64,000 nucleotides of DNA from Gaiellasilicea sp963705515 (GCA_963705515.1 CAVPJV010000008.1:930001-994000), one strand, 5' to 3'. Positions 20,001 to 29,253 are shown, counted from the stretch's first letter. Made by a program: numbers and translations. The notes: a model not told the origin generated them from the sequence alone.

Positions 20001-23000
20001 ACCGCGGTGAGACTCGTCGGCGCTGTCGGAGCTGCGGTATCGGCGGTGACGACCGCACTCGCCTCGTTCGAGGCGAGGCCGACGTTGCCGGCGGCGTCCT
20101 CCGCGGTAACTCGGTAATAGTAGGTCCCTGCGGCCGTGACGTCGACGTAGCTCGTGCCGGTCGGCTGGGCGATTCGGTTGGCGGCTGAGGGCGTGAAGCC
20201 CGCCGTGCTGCCGCGGTGGACGTTGTAGCGCGTGACGCCGACGTTGTCCGTCGCGACTCCCCACGAGAGCGTTGCACGGCCGATCGCGCCCGTCGCCGTC
20301 AGCGTGCCGGGTGCGCCGGGCGGCGTGAGGTCGCAGTCGTCCGTCGCCGCCGTCAGCGACGCACGCGGGGACATGTTCCCGACGGCGTCGCGCGCCTCGA
20401 CCTCGAGGTTTGCACTCGTGCCGCAGGTGAGGCCCGTGAACGTGAATGCGGTCGTCGTCGCCGTACCGGCTGGCACGCCGTCTCGATAGAGCCGGTACTC
20501 AGTGACGCCGACATTGTCTGTCGCCGCTGTCCACGACGTCGCGATTGTCGTAGCGGAGCCGCCCGTTCGCGCAAAGTTCGTCGGCGCGCTCGGAGGTGTC
20601 GTGTCGGGGTTGGTGACCGGCCGGTTCATGTCCGCCTGGATCTCGGTCGCGTTGAGGGCTCGGTTGTAGATGCGGACTTCGTCGATGAGGCCGGCGTAGT
20701 GCTCGCCCCAGATGGTGTTGTCGCCGATGCGGAGGGCGCCGGTGGAGGTCACGATCGCGCCCGTCGTCAGGAGCGTCGCGTTCTGGACGCCGTTGACGTA
20801 GAGGGCGAGCACGGAGCCGTCGTAGGTGGCGGCGAGGTGTGTCCAGGTGTTGGCGGCGAGCTGGGTCGTACCGCGAAGGTCGCGGTCGCCGGTGTTGTAG
20901 ATGTTGGCGGATGGGCGGCTGGTGCCGGTGTTGGCGTAGAGGGCGTAGGAGTAGTAGCCAGGCCGCTCCTTGAAGATGACCGTGTGCCAGCTGTTCAGCG
21001 TCGTCGGTTGCACCCAGGCTTCGAGTGTCATGGCGTTCGTCAGGTCGAGCGTGTTCGAGTCCGCGACGCTGACCACGCTGGTCGAGCCGTTGAAGCTGAG
21101 TGCGTTCCCGAACTTGCCGGCGCTCGCCCCTGCCCAGGTCAGGTTCGCGAGTGAGCCGGGGTTGCCCGTCCCCGACTGGTCGGCCGTCGTTGCGCCCGTT
21201 CCCTCGTCGAAGCCGTAGGCGGCGACGAGCCCCACCGCCGGCGGCGCGCTCACGGTGGCCGTCGCCTGCGCCGAGGCAGCGCCGACGTTTCCGGCTGCGT
21301 CCTCGGCGGTGACCTTGTAGTAGTAGGTGCCGGTAGCGAGTCCGGTATCCGTGTAGCTCGTTCCGGTCGGCTGCGCGATCCGGTTCGCCGTCGCCGGCGT
21401 AAAGCCGCTCGTCGTCGAGCGATGCACGTTGTAGCGCGACACGCCGACGTTGTCGGTTGCCGCCGTCCAACTGAGCGCTGCCTGGCCCGCGCCGCCGGCC
21501 GCGGCGAGTCCTGTAGGAGCGGTGGGCGCAGTCGTGTCCGCCACGGTCGCCGTGGCCGTGTTCGAGACCGGACCGACGTTGCCGGCAGCGTCCTCCGCTG
21601 TCAGCTTGTAGAAGTAGGTGCCAGGCGCGAGGCCGCCGTCGGCGTAGGGGCTCGACACGGGCTGCGAGATCCTGTTCGCCGCCGAGGGCGTGAAGCCGGA
21701 CGTCGTGCCGCGGTGGAGGTTGTAGCGGGCGACGCCGACGTTGTCGGTCGCCGCCGTCCAGGTGATGGTCGCCGTCGAGCCGGCAACGGTCGCCGCGAGC
21801 CCGGTCGGCGCCGTGGGCGCCGTCGCGTCGGCGACGCTCGCAGTCGCCTCGTTGGACGCGGCGCCGACGTTGCCGGCTGCGTCCTCGGCGGTCACCTTGT
21901 AGTAGTAGGTGCCGATCGCGAGCCCGGTGTCGGCGTATGTCGTACCGGTGGGCTGCGCGATCCGGTTCGCAGCCGAGGGCGTGAAGCCGGCGCTCGACCC
22001 GCGATGGACGTTGTACCTCGTCACGCCGACGTCGTCCGTCGCCGCAGTCCAGGCGAGGCTGACGGTGCTGCCGGCGACAGTCGCGCCGAGGCCGCTGGTG
22101 GCGCCTGGCGGAGTGGTGTCGGACGTGACCGTGGCGGCGGCCTCGTTCGACGCCACGCCGACATTGCCCGCCGCGTCCTCGGCCGTGACGCGGTAGTAGT
22201 ACGTCCCGGCCGCGATGAGGTCGACGTAGCTGGTGCCGGTGGGCTGCGCGATCCGGTTCCCGGCGGACGGCGTGAATCCCGGGCTCGTGCCCCGATGAAG
22301 GTTGTAGCGAACGACGCCGACGTTGTCGGTCGCTGCGCCCCACGTCAGCGTTGCGCGGCCGACGGCTCCCGCTGCGGCAAGCGTTCCCGGCGCGCCCGGC
22401 GCCTGCGTGTCGCCCACGATCGCGGTGGCCTCGTTCGTGGCGGCTCCGACGTTGCCGGCCGCATCCTCGGCGGTGACGCGGTAGTAGTAGGTGCCGGCCG
22501 CGACCGTATCGGTGTAGCTGGTGCCGGTGGGCTGCGCGATCCGGTTGGCGGCGGACGGCGTGAACCCGGCAGTCGTGCCGCGGTGGACGTTGTAGCGGAC
22601 GACGCCGACGTTGTCGGTTGCCGCTCCCCAGGTCAGTTGCGCAGCGGTGAGAGAGCCGGTCGCCGTCAGAGTTCCGGGCGCAGTCGGCGGGACGGCGTCG
22701 GGGTTGGTGATCGCCGCGTTCATGTCCGCCTGGATCTCCGTCGCCGTGCGCGCCCGGTTGTAGATGCGGACCTCGTCGATCAGGCCGCTGAAGTGCTCGC
22801 CCCAGATCGTGTTGTCGCCGATCCGGAGCACACCCGTGGACGTGACGATGGCGCCGGTCGTGAGCAGGGTGGCGTTCTGGACGCCGTTGACGTAGAGGGC
22901 GAGCACGGAGCCGTCGTAGGTGGCCGCGAGGTGCGTCCAGGTGTTGGTCGCGAGTTGCGCCGTGCCGCGCACGTCACGGTCGCCCGAGTTGTAGAGGTTC

Positions 23001-26000
23001 GCCGAGGGCCGGTTCGTGCCGGTGTTCGCGTAGAGCGCGTAGGCGTAGTACCCCGGGCGCTCCTTGAAGATGACCGTGTTCCAGCTCGCGAGCGATGTCG
23101 GCCGGACCCACGCCTCGAGCGTCATCGCGTTCGTCAGGTCGAGCGTGTTCGAGTCGGCGACGTTGACGACGCTGTTCGACCCATTGAAGCTGAGCGCGTT
23201 CCCGAACTTGCCGGCGGCGGCCCCCGCCCAGGTCGCGTTCGAGAGCGTCCCCGGGTTGCCGCTCCCGGACTGATCGGCGGTCGTCGTGCCTGCACCCTCG
23301 TCGAAGCCGTAGGCGGCGACGAGGCCGACCGGAGTCGCCGGCTGGACGACCGCGCTCGCCTCGTTCGAGGCGGGGCCGACGTTGCCGGCCGCATCCTCCG
23401 CGGTGACCCTGTAGTAGTAGGTGCCCGCGGCGAGGCCGCTGTCCGTGTAGCTCGCGGCGCTCGGCTGGGCGATCCGGTTCGCGGCGCTCGGCGTGAAGCC
23501 GGCGGTGGTGCCGCGGTGGACGTTGTAGCGGAGCACGCCGACGTTGTCCGTCGCTGCCGTCCATGCAAGTGCCGCCTGGCCTGGTCCTCCCGTCGCCGTG
23601 AGGCCTGTCGGGGCGGTGGGGGCGGTGGTGTCGGCCACCGTCGCCGTGGCGGTGTTGGAGACGGGGCCGACGTTCCCGGCCGCGTCCTCCGCGGTCAGCT
23701 TGTAGAAGTAGGCTCCCGCCGGCACGCCCAGATCCGCGAAGCTCGTCCCGGTCGGCTGCGCGATCCGGTTGGCCGCGGAGGGCGTGAAGCCGGACGTCGT
23801 CCCGCGGTGGAGGTTGTAGCGGGCGACGCCGACGTTGTCCGTCGCGGCCGTCCACGTCAGGTTCACTGTCGAGCCCGCCACAGTCGCGGCGAGCGACGTG
23901 GGCGCTGTCGGCGGCGTCGCGTCGGCGACCGTCGCGCTGACCTCCGCGGAAGCGGCGCTGACATTGCCGGCCGCGTCCTCCGCGGTGACGACGTAGTAGT
24001 AGGTGCCAGTCCCGAGTCCCGCGTCAGCGTACGCTGCGGCGGTCGGCTGCCCGATCCGGTTTCCGGCAGTCGGAGTGAAGCCGGGGCTCGTTCCTCGATG
24101 GACGTTGTAGCGCGCCACGCCGACGTCGTCGGACGAGGCCACCCAGCTGAGGTTGACCGTGCTCCCCGTCACGGTGCGGGCGAGGCCCGTCGGCGCGCTC
24201 GGCGCGGTCGTGTCGGTCGTGACGGTTGCGCTCGCCTCGTTCGACGCCGGCCCGACGTTGCCGGCCGCGTCTTCCGCCGTGACCCGGTAGAAGTACGTAC
24301 CTGCGGCCGTGGTGTCGGTGTAGCCCGGCGTCGTCGGCTGCGCGATCCGGTTCCCGACGGAGGGCGTGAACCCGGGCGTCGTGCCACGGTGGACGTTGTA
24401 GCGGGTGACGGCGACGTTGTCGGTGGCCGCTCCCCACGAAAGCGTGGCGCGGCCGACTGCGCCGGCGGCGGTCAGCGTCCCGGGAGCTCCGGGCGGCGTC
24501 GCATCGCCCACCGAGACCAACACTTCGTTCGAGGCCGCGCTCACGTTGCCGGCCGCGTCCTCGGCGGTCACCTTGTAGTAGTAGGTGCCTGCGGCGATCA
24601 CGTCCGTGTACGCGGTGCCCGTGGGCTGCGCGATCCGGTTCCCGGCCGAGGGCGTGAAGCCGGGGGTCGTGGCGCGATGGACGTTGTACCGCGTAACTCC
24701 CACGTCGTCGGTCGATGCGACCCAGCCGAGCTGCGCGGACGTCAGGTCCCCGGTTCCGGTCAGCGCGGAGGGAGCGGAGGGGGCGCTGGTGTCGGGCGAG
24801 ACGACAGCCCGGGTCATGTCCGCCTGGATCTGGGCGCCCGTGAGCGTCCGGTTGTAAACGCGGACCTCGTCGATCAGCCCGGCGAAGAACTCGCCCCAGA
24901 TCGCATTCCCGCCCATCTTCAGGAGCCCGGTCGACGTGACAATCGAGCCGGGTGCGAGCAGCTGCGACGCCTGGACGCCGTCCACGTACAGGATCAGCAT
25001 GTTCCCGTCGTAGGTGACCGCCAAGTGCGTCCACGCGTTCAGCGGCAGCTGTGCCGTGCCGCGGGTGTCCGCGTCGAGCGACCCGATCATCGCGTTGCCG
25101 GAAGGCCGGTTGGTGCCGGTGTTCGAGTAGAGGCCGTAGGCGTAGTAGCCGGGGCGCTCCTTGAACACGACCGTCCCCCAACTGCTGTGCGTCGTCGGCC
25201 GCACCCACGCCTCGACGGTCATCGCGGTCGTCAGGTCGAGCCCGTTCGAGTCCGGCGCCGAGACGAAGCTGTTCGAGCCGTTGAAGCTGAGCGCGTTCCC
25301 GAACTTGCCCTGCGTCGTCCAGGCGGCGTTCGACAGCGTGCCGGTCTGGCCGCCGCCGGCCGCATCCGCCGTCGTCGTTCCGATGCCCTCCTCGAATCCG
25401 TACGCGGCGACGAGACCGGTGGTGCCGCCACTGTTGCTCACCGTTACGGTGCGGGCGGCGGAAAGAGTCGTATTGCCGGCGCCGTCGCGGGCGAGCGCGG
25501 TCAGCGTGTGCGAGCCGTTCGAGGACGACGTCGTGTCCCACGCGATCGAGTACGGCGCGGTCGTGTCCTCGGCGCCGTAGTTCGTGCCGTCGAGCCGGAA
25601 CTGGACGCCGGCCACGGATGTGTTGTCCGCGGCCGTCGCTGAAACCGTCACCGACAGCGACACCGTCGCGCCGTTCGTGGGGGCGGTCAGCGAGACCGTC
25701 GGCGCGGTCGTGTCCGACGTGACGACCGCGACGGCCTCGGCGGAAGCGGCCGACACGTTGCCCGCCGAGTCCTGCGCGGTGACCTTGTAGTAGTAGGTGC
25801 CGGCGGCCAGAGTGGGGTCGGTGTAGCTCGTCCCGGCCGGCTGCGCGACGCGGTTCGCCGTCGACGGCGTGAAGCCGCTCGTCGTCGAACGGTGGACGTT
25901 GTAGTTGACGACGGCGACGTTGTCGCTCGAGGAGGCCCAGGTGAGGTTCGCAAAGCCGGCGCCACCCGTGCTCGCGAGGCTGGTGGGTGCGGTCGGAGCC

Positions 26001-27562
26001 TGCGTGTCCGCGACGGTCGTCCCGGAGGTGTTGATCATCCTGCTGACCGAGGGGACGCCGTTCGTGTCGACGATCCAGAGCATGTAGTAGCCGGGTGGCG
26101 CGACTGCGGCGTTCGCCGGCGCCTGCACCGTCAGCGATCCGCTCCCGGTGCTGAAGCTGAGTGGGATGAAGCGCTGGCTCATGTTGATCGCATGCGTCAT
26201 TGCACCCGTCTTGATCAGCGACACGGAGGCGATCCGCGACGCGTCGGGCGTATCGACGGTGATCGAGCCGCTCCAGTCGAACGTCGTCGGCGCGTTCGTG
26301 ATCAGCGGCCGCGGTCCCTTGAAGAGGTACGGTGGCGAATAGATCTCGCCGTTGAGCTGGTTGGTGACCGCTCCACCCGGCGCCTGGCCACCGCCTGCGA
26401 CGAGCACCCGGCCGTCGGGGAGCAGGAGCGCGGTCGAGTGGTAGAGGCGCCCGTTCTGCTGTGCGGCCATCGTCGTCCAGGTCTCCGTCGCCGGGTCCCA
26501 GAGCTCGGCGGTCTTCGCCGACTTCGTCAGGTCGCGGCCGTCCGAGGCGGTCTCGCCGCCGGTGACGAGTACCTGCCCGTCAGGAAGCATCGTCAGAACG
26601 TGGTAGCCGCGGCCGGTCGCCATCGGCGCGGTGTTTCGCCAGGTCGGCGAGGCCTGCGTCATGTCGAGCACCGCCGTCTGGTTGCTCGTCTGGAAGAGGT
26701 CGGCGCCGGTGAAGTCGGGATCCGTGTAGTTCCCCGACTTCATGATCTTGTCCGGGCGGTACATGACCGCGCTGCCGCCGTCGAAGGAGCTCGTCGCCAC
26801 CGTGTTCCACGTCCACGTTCCGGGCGTGATCGTCCGCGTGACGGTGTCGGGGCCGACGTTGACGATCCGTCCGTCCGTGAGGGTGAAGAGGAAGGGATAG
26901 AGCGGGGACGTCAGTCGTGCGTTCGGCAAGGACTGCCAGGAGTTCGTGGTCGGGTTGTAGACCTCTGGGAGCGAGTTGATCGACGAGCTCTTGAACGCGT
27001 GCGGCACGGAGGGGCCGGCCGCGTCGATGTCGTCTCCAGCGAAGACGAACACCCGGCCGTCTGAGAGCTGCGTCGCGGTCGGGTACCAACGCGCGGCCGC
27101 CATGTCCGGCCCTCGTGTCCAGGAGTTGTTCGACGGATCGAAGATCGTCGTGTCCTTGATCCCGTTGTTCGCGCTCACGTGGCCGCCGACGATCAGCGTC
27201 TTGCCGCCCGCGATCTGCGTGTGCCCGGAGCAGAAGAGGTTGCGGGCGTACGGCGTCAGGGTGAACGCGCTCGTACTCGGGTTCCACACGTACTGCGTGT
27301 TCGGTGCGTCGCTCCACGCGTCAATTGAGAGGACGGTCCCGTTCGGCTCGAGCATCGTGTGGACGGCGACGTTCGGCCAGGCAAAGGGCGCGCTCCACTG
27401 GCCGATCTCCGCCGGTGTCGTGCCTGCCGCGCGTGCTCCGGTCGTCGCGCCCGCGACGATCAGCAGAGGGACCGCAGCGAGGATGACGGCGATGCGCCGG
27501 GGCCGCCGCAAGAGGCTCCCGGCGAGAAACCGCATCATCAAGTTGGCGTCCCCAGGCCGCAC
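17042..27562 (-). CDS. Giant secreted copper-radical oxidase / FN3 / LamG protein
   Basis: 3506 residues numbered from the GTG at 27562; the paired ATGs at 27541-27536 are a likelier start because the signal peptide (RRIAVILAAVPLLIVAGAT) begins there. Residues ~50-515 form a galactose-oxidase/glyoxal-oxidase propeller plus DUF1929 cap. It keeps Cys111 (NLFCSGH), Tyr160 (ARWYPTAT), Tyr374-His375 (GRLYHSTALLLPDGR) and His457 (MTHAIN). An FN3 and an Ig-like domain follow, then LamG1 (~711-924), FN3 2-6, LamG2 (~1410-1624), FN3 7-11, LamG3 (~2110-2323), FN3 12-14, LamG4 (~2610-2820), a Big_5-like domain and a ~580-residue C-terminal domain with LVMTGDDH (~3192) resembling polysaccharide-deacetylase folds. 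No sortase motif or C-terminal anchor. Likely acts on, and binds, the exopolysaccharide. Confidence 0.85.
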   Translation of the reverse strand: MRPGDANLMMRFLAGSLLRRPRRIAVILAAVPLLIVAGATTGARAAGTTPAEIGQWSAPFAWPNVAVHTMLEPNGTVLSIDAWSDAPNTQYVWNPSTSAFTLTPYARNLFCSGHTQIAGGKTLIVGGHVSANNGIKDTTIFDPSNNSWTRGPDMAAARWYPTATQLSDGRVFVFAGDDIDAAGPSVPHAFKSSSINSLPEVYNPTTNSWQSLPNARLTSPLYPFLFTLTDGRIVNVGPDTVTRTITPGTWTWNTVATSSFDGGSAVMYRPDKIMKSGNYTDPDFTGADLFQTSNQTAVLDMTQASPTWRNTAPMATGRGYHVLTMLPDGQVLVTGGETASDGRDLTKSAKTAELWDPATETWTTMAAQQNGRLYHSTALLLPDGRVLVAGGGQAPGGAVTNQLNGEIYSPPYLFKGPRPLITNAPTTFDWSGSITVDTPDASRIASVSLIKTGAMTHAINMSQRFIPLSFSTGSGSLTVQAPANAAVAPPGYYMLWIVDTNGVPSVSRMINTSGTTVADTQAPTAPTSLASTGGAGFANLTWASSSDNVAVVNYNVHRSTTSGFTPSTANRVAQPAGTSYTDPTLAAGTYYYKVTAQDSAGNVSAASAEAVAVVTSDTTAPTVSLTAPTNGATVSLSVTVSATAADNTSVAGVQFRLDGTNYGAEDTTAPYSIAWDTTSSSNGSHTLTALARDGAGNTTLSAARTVTVSNSGGTTGLVAAYGFEEGIGTTTADAAGGGQTGTLSNAAWTTQGKFGNALSFNGSNSFVSAPDSNGLDLTTAMTVEAWVRPTTHSSWGTVVFKERPGYYAYGLYSNTGTNRPSGNAMIGSLDADTRGTAQLPLNAWTHLAVTYDGNMLILYVDGVQASQLLAPGSIVTSTGLLKMGGNAIWGEFFAGLIDEVRVYNRTLTGAQIQADMTRAVVSPDTSAPSAPSALTGTGDLTSAQLGWVASTDDVGVTRYNVHRATTPGFTPSAGNRIAQPTGTAYTDVIAAGTYYYKVTAEDAAGNVSAASNEVLVSVGDATPPGAPGTLTAAGAVGRATLSWGAATDNVAVTRYNVHRGTTPGFTPSVGNRIAQPTTPGYTDTTAAGTYFYRVTAEDAAGNVGPASNEASATVTTDTTAPSAPTGLARTVTGSTVNLSWVASSDDVGVARYNVHRGTSPGFTPTAGNRIGQPTAAAYADAGLGTGTYYYVVTAEDAAGNVSAASAEVSATVADATPPTAPTSLAATVAGSTVNLTWTAATDNVGVARYNLHRGTTSGFTPSAANRIAQPTGTSFADLGVPAGAYFYKLTAEDAAGNVGPVSNTATATVADTTAPTAPTGLTATGGPGQAALAWTAATDNVGVLRYNVHRGTTAGFTPSAANRIAQPSAASYTDSGLAAGTYYYRVTAEDAAGNVGPASNEASAVVQPATPVGLVAAYGFDEGAGTTTADQSGSGNPGTLSNATWAGAAAGKFGNALSFNGSNSVVNVADSNTLDLTNAMTLEAWVRPTSLASWNTVIFKERPGYYAYALYANTGTNRPSANLYNSGDRDVRGTAQLATNTWTHLAATYDGSVLALYVNGVQNATLLTTGAIVTSTGVLRIGDNTIWGEHFSGLIDEVRIYNRARTATEIQADMNAAITNPDAVPPTAPGTLTATGSLTAAQLTWGAATDNVGVVRYNVHRGTTAGFTPSAANRIAQPTGTSYTDTVAAGTYYYRVTAEDAAGNVGAATNEATAIVGDTQAPGAPGTLAAAGAVGRATLTWGAATDNVGVVRYNLHRGTSPGFTPSAGNRIAQPTGTSYVDLIAAGTYYYRVTAEDAAGNVGVASNEAAATVTSDTTPPGATSGLGATVAGSTVSLAWTAATDDVGVTRYNVHRGSSAGFTPSAANRIAQPTGTTYADTGLAIGTYYYKVTAEDAAGNVGAASNEATASVADATAPTAPTGLAATVAGSTATITWTAATDNVGVARYNLHRGTTSGFTPSAANRISQPVSSPYADGGLAPGTYFYKLTAEDAAGNVGPVSNTATATVADTTAPTAPTGLAAAGGAGQAALSWTAATDNVGVSRYNVHRSTTSGFTPATANRIAQPTGTSYTDTGLATGTYYYKVTAEDAAGNVGAASAQATATVSAPPAVGLVAAYGFDEGTGATTADQSGTGNPGSLANLTWAGASAGKFGNALSFNGSTSVVSVADSNTLDLTNAMTLEAWVQPTTLNSWHTVIFKERPGYYSYALYANTGTSRPSANIYNTGDRDLRGTTQLAANTWTHLAATYDGSVLALYVNGVQNATLLTTGAIVTSTGALRIGDNTIWGEHYAGLIDEVRIYNRALNATEIQADMNRPVTNPDTTPPSAPTNFARTGGSATTIATSWTAATDNVGVTEYRLYRDGVPAGTATTTAFTFTGLTCGTSANLEVEARDAVGNMSPRASLTAATDDCDLTPPGAPGTLTATGAIGRATLSWGVATDNVGVTRYNVHRGSTAGFTPSAANRIAQPTGTSYVDVTAAGTYYYRVTAEDAAGNVGLASNEASAVVTADTAAPTAPTSLTAVGGTQQVALSWAAATDNVGVARYNVHRGSTAGFTPSAANRVAQPTGTSFTNTNLAVGIYYYRVTAEDGAGNVGPVSNEASATVTNPPPAGLVAGYGFDEGSGTSTADGSGRGNTGTLSGATWTGGRFGNAANFDGVNDWVTIADSSSLDLTSAMTLEAWVLPSTNLGWRTILFKEQANNVGYSLYSSNNTNVPRSEAVLGGTARSVNGPSAITTGVWTHLAASYDGSTYRLFVNGTQVATTATSGNIAVTTGVLRLGGNNIDGEFYSGKIDEVRVYNRALTQAEIQSDMNRPVTPDFTPPTVTTTTPAAGAVDVPIGVQPTARFNELMDPASVSAFELRDAANALVPATVTYDDATSTATLVPTAALTYGNTYTATVKGGPAGVKDGSGNPLATDRVWSFSTESIPPPILVIGSTTNKFTMYATEILRAEGLNDFSTLDISLVSPTVLGYYDVVVLGDMALTPIQVTTLTNWVTGGGNLIALRPDKQLAGLLGLTDAGTTLTNTYLAVNTATEAGAGIVGQTIQFHGTADRYTLNGATSIATLYTNASTATTSPAVSLRSVGSNGGQAAAFAYDLNRSIVYTRQGNPAWAGQDRDGVGDLRPNDMFYGAAAGDSKPDWVDTNKIGIPQGDEQQRLLANLIVLMNRDRTPLPRFWYLPRDEKAALVMTGDDHATGGTAGRFNTYIADSPPGCSVANWDCVRSTSYVYANSPLTNAQASSYVGQGFEVALHPSIDNSCKPWPTGELDSLYYTPQLSAFAAKYTSVPSPVTSRMHCVEWIDWATEPKVELAHGIRLDMNYYHYPSTWIGNKPGYMTGSGTIMRFADLDGSVIDVYQAHTHMTDESNMAQPASVNFLLDRAVGPEGYYGMFVSLNHTDIAADPNSDAIIASAQARSVPVISAKQALTWVDARDKSAFRDFSWNGSVLQFRISVGSGANGLRAMLPINATGRALTALSQSGAPVAYSVQRIKGIDYAFFDAVSGVYAATYS
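19736..25430 (-). repeat. 2.1-kb tandem cassette (LamG + five FN3), 2.7 copies
   Basis: Inside the giant gene, LamG domains start at ~25430, ~23335 and ~21235, a spacing of about 2.1 kb. The five FN3 domains behind each LamG correspond one to one: #2/#7 (SAQLGW, AAQLTW), #3/#8/#13 (GRATLSWG, GRATLTWG), #4/#9 (TVNLSW, TVSLAW), #5/#10 and #6/#11 (GQAALAW, GQAALSW). The third copy has only three FN3 domains, the first replaced by another FN3 type. The cassette therefore duplicated as a unit. Confidence 0.8.
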
Positions 27563-27657
27563 TCTGTAGTTATCTCGTTCTGGGCCTGCCGGTACAACGC
27601 CCTGGAGTCGAGGTTCGCCCTAGCCTCTGGGACGGGATCGGGTGGCTTGCGCCCGGA

Positions 27658-29253
27658 TCAGTTCCGCGGCACGTAGACCCAGTAGTCGAGCGGCTCGTTC
27701 TCGATGCGTGCGAGGAGCCGGTAGTCGCTCTCGATCGCGTTCTGGATCTTCGACCCGAAGTTGCGCTCGCCGTACCAGAGGTCGTCGGTGGCGGGGTGGA
27801 CGAGCACGATCTTGTCGAAGGCTCCGCGCTGGATCCGCTGCTCGAGGTCGGCGAGCCAATCAGGATGGTCGAGACCGACGCGGCGCACCGAGACCGCATC
27901 CAGCAGTACGGGCGTTTGGTCACGCAACACCGGGATCGCGGGATCCTCGGAGAGCACTGTGTCCTCGTCGCCGACATAGCGCTCGAGCGGATTGGTGGGA
28001 TATGCGGTAGCGGATCGGCCGAGCAGTGACTTCGCCGCGTCGGCGGTGTCGGACTGCAGGACTTGCCGGTACGAGTCGGCGCCGCCGAGCAGCAGTGCGA
28101 GGGCGATCGCCGCGCCGAGCGCGCTCACCTCGCCCGGTCGCGGCTCGAGCCGAGCCCAGAGCTCCCCGATGACGAGGACGGTCAGCACGACGAGGTCGAC
28201 GAGGTGGTTGAAGTCCGAGCCCGGGTCGGCGAGGACGAGCGCGAGCAGGGGCAGCTCGATCAGGAAAGCGAGTTGCCAGATGCTGAGCCGGCGCTCACCC
28301 AGAGCCAGCAGCAGCGCGAGGAGAGCGAAGGGAAGGAGAAGCCAGGCCGGACCCGCCGTGCGCACGAGGAAGTCGAAGAGGCGAGGCAGTCCTGCGAGCG
28401 GAGACGAGGCCTCCGAGTTCCCTGAGCCTCCGACGGCCAGCAGCGTCTCGGACATCCGACCGCCGCTCCAGAGCTCGAACGCGCCCAGGAGCACGATCAG
28501 CGACCCCGCAAGCGATGCGAGGTAGGGCCGGAGCCCACGGCGCGCGCGCAGGATGAGCCAGATGATGATCGTCACGGGCGCCCACACAGCGGCGAGCTTC
28601 GCCGTCACCGCGAGCGCGCAGAGGAGGCCGGCGGCGACGAGCGCCCTGGTTGAGAGCGACCGGGCGACGACGCCGACCGCTGCGAGCTGCAGCAGGAGCG
28701 GCAGCATGTCGCCGCGGATCGACGTGGCGGCGAAGAGACCCGCCTGCGAGAGCAGGATCGCACTCACGAGTGCAGCCGAGACGACCCGCGAGCAACCGAG
28801 CCGGCGCAGTAGCAGATAGACGAGCGTGAGCAGCGCGGCGGCCGTCGCGTAGGCGAGGAGCTTGCCCGAGACGATCCATTCGCCGGTGAGGAAGCTCGCA
28901 CCCGCTTGCAGGACGAACTGGAGCGGCGTGTACCACGTCCCGCCGAAGACGCCATCGTCGAAGAGCGGTCGGTAGAGCGTCCCGTGGCGGACATCTGCGG
29001 CAAGCGCCATCCAGGTGCCGGAGACGTGGTTGACGTTGTAGCGGTCGTCGATGTGGGCGAGCGCGATCAGCCCGGCCGAGAGGAAGGTGATCGCGGCCAT
29101 GCACGCGAGGCCCGCGCGGAGCAGCGTCCCGACGAGGGACGTCCGGAGGAGGCTGTCATCGATACGGTGAACAGCCGGCACTGCCACAGCTGTCGTGTTC
29201 GATCGCGGGCGCCCATCCCCTGTCGGCGTGGCCGCTGGGGAGATCTCGGACAC
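27658..29253 (-). CDS. Integral membrane GT-C-type glycosyltransferase
   Basis: 531 residues with about 10-11 hydrophobic segments and a C-terminal soluble domain of ~110 residues. After the first membrane helix comes a loop with IDDRYNVNHVSGTWMALAA and FDDGVFGGTWYTPL, acidic residues at the place where GT39/GT83-type polyprenol-phosphate-sugar transferases carry their catalytic Asp. It probably transfers a sugar from a lipid-phosphate donor outside the membrane; a Wzy-like role is an alternative. The GTG at 29253 directly follows the epimerase stop. Confidence 0.7.
   Translation of the reverse strand: MSEISPAATPTGDGRPRSNTTAVAVPAVHRIDDSLLRTSLVGTLLRAGLACMAAITFLSAGLIALAHIDDRYNVNHVSGTWMALAADVRHGTLYRPLFDDGVFGGTWYTPLQFVLQAGASFLTGEWIVSGKLLAYATAAALLTLVYLLLRRLGCSRVVSAALVSAILLSQAGLFAATSIRGDMLPLLLQLAAVGVVARSLSTRALVAAGLLCALAVTAKLAAVWAPVTIIIWLILRARRGLRPYLASLAGSLIVLLGAFELWSGGRMSETLLAVGGSGNSEASSPLAGLPRLFDFLVRTAGPAWLLLPFALLALLLALGERRLSIWQLAFLIELPLLALVLADPGSDFNHLVDLVVLTVLVIGELWARLEPRPGEVSALGAAIALALLLGGADSYRQVLQSDTADAAKSLLGRSATAYPTNPLERYVGDEDTVLSEDPAIPVLRDQTPVLLDAVSVRRVGLDHPDWLADLEQRIQRGAFDKIVLVHPATDDLWYGERNFGSKIQNAIESDYRLLARIENEPLDYWVYVPRN

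Noticed and set aside
19736..25430. Regular repeats that could be mistaken for a CRISPR array
   Set aside because: The period is ~290 bp, the repeats are diverged and they stay in frame as FN3 domains; there are no cas genes.
21422..25642. 1406-residue plus-strand frame opposite the giant gene
   Set aside because: Its apparent repeats mirror the FN3/LamG repeats of the minus strand; Arg/Gly/Val-rich, no recognisable domain.
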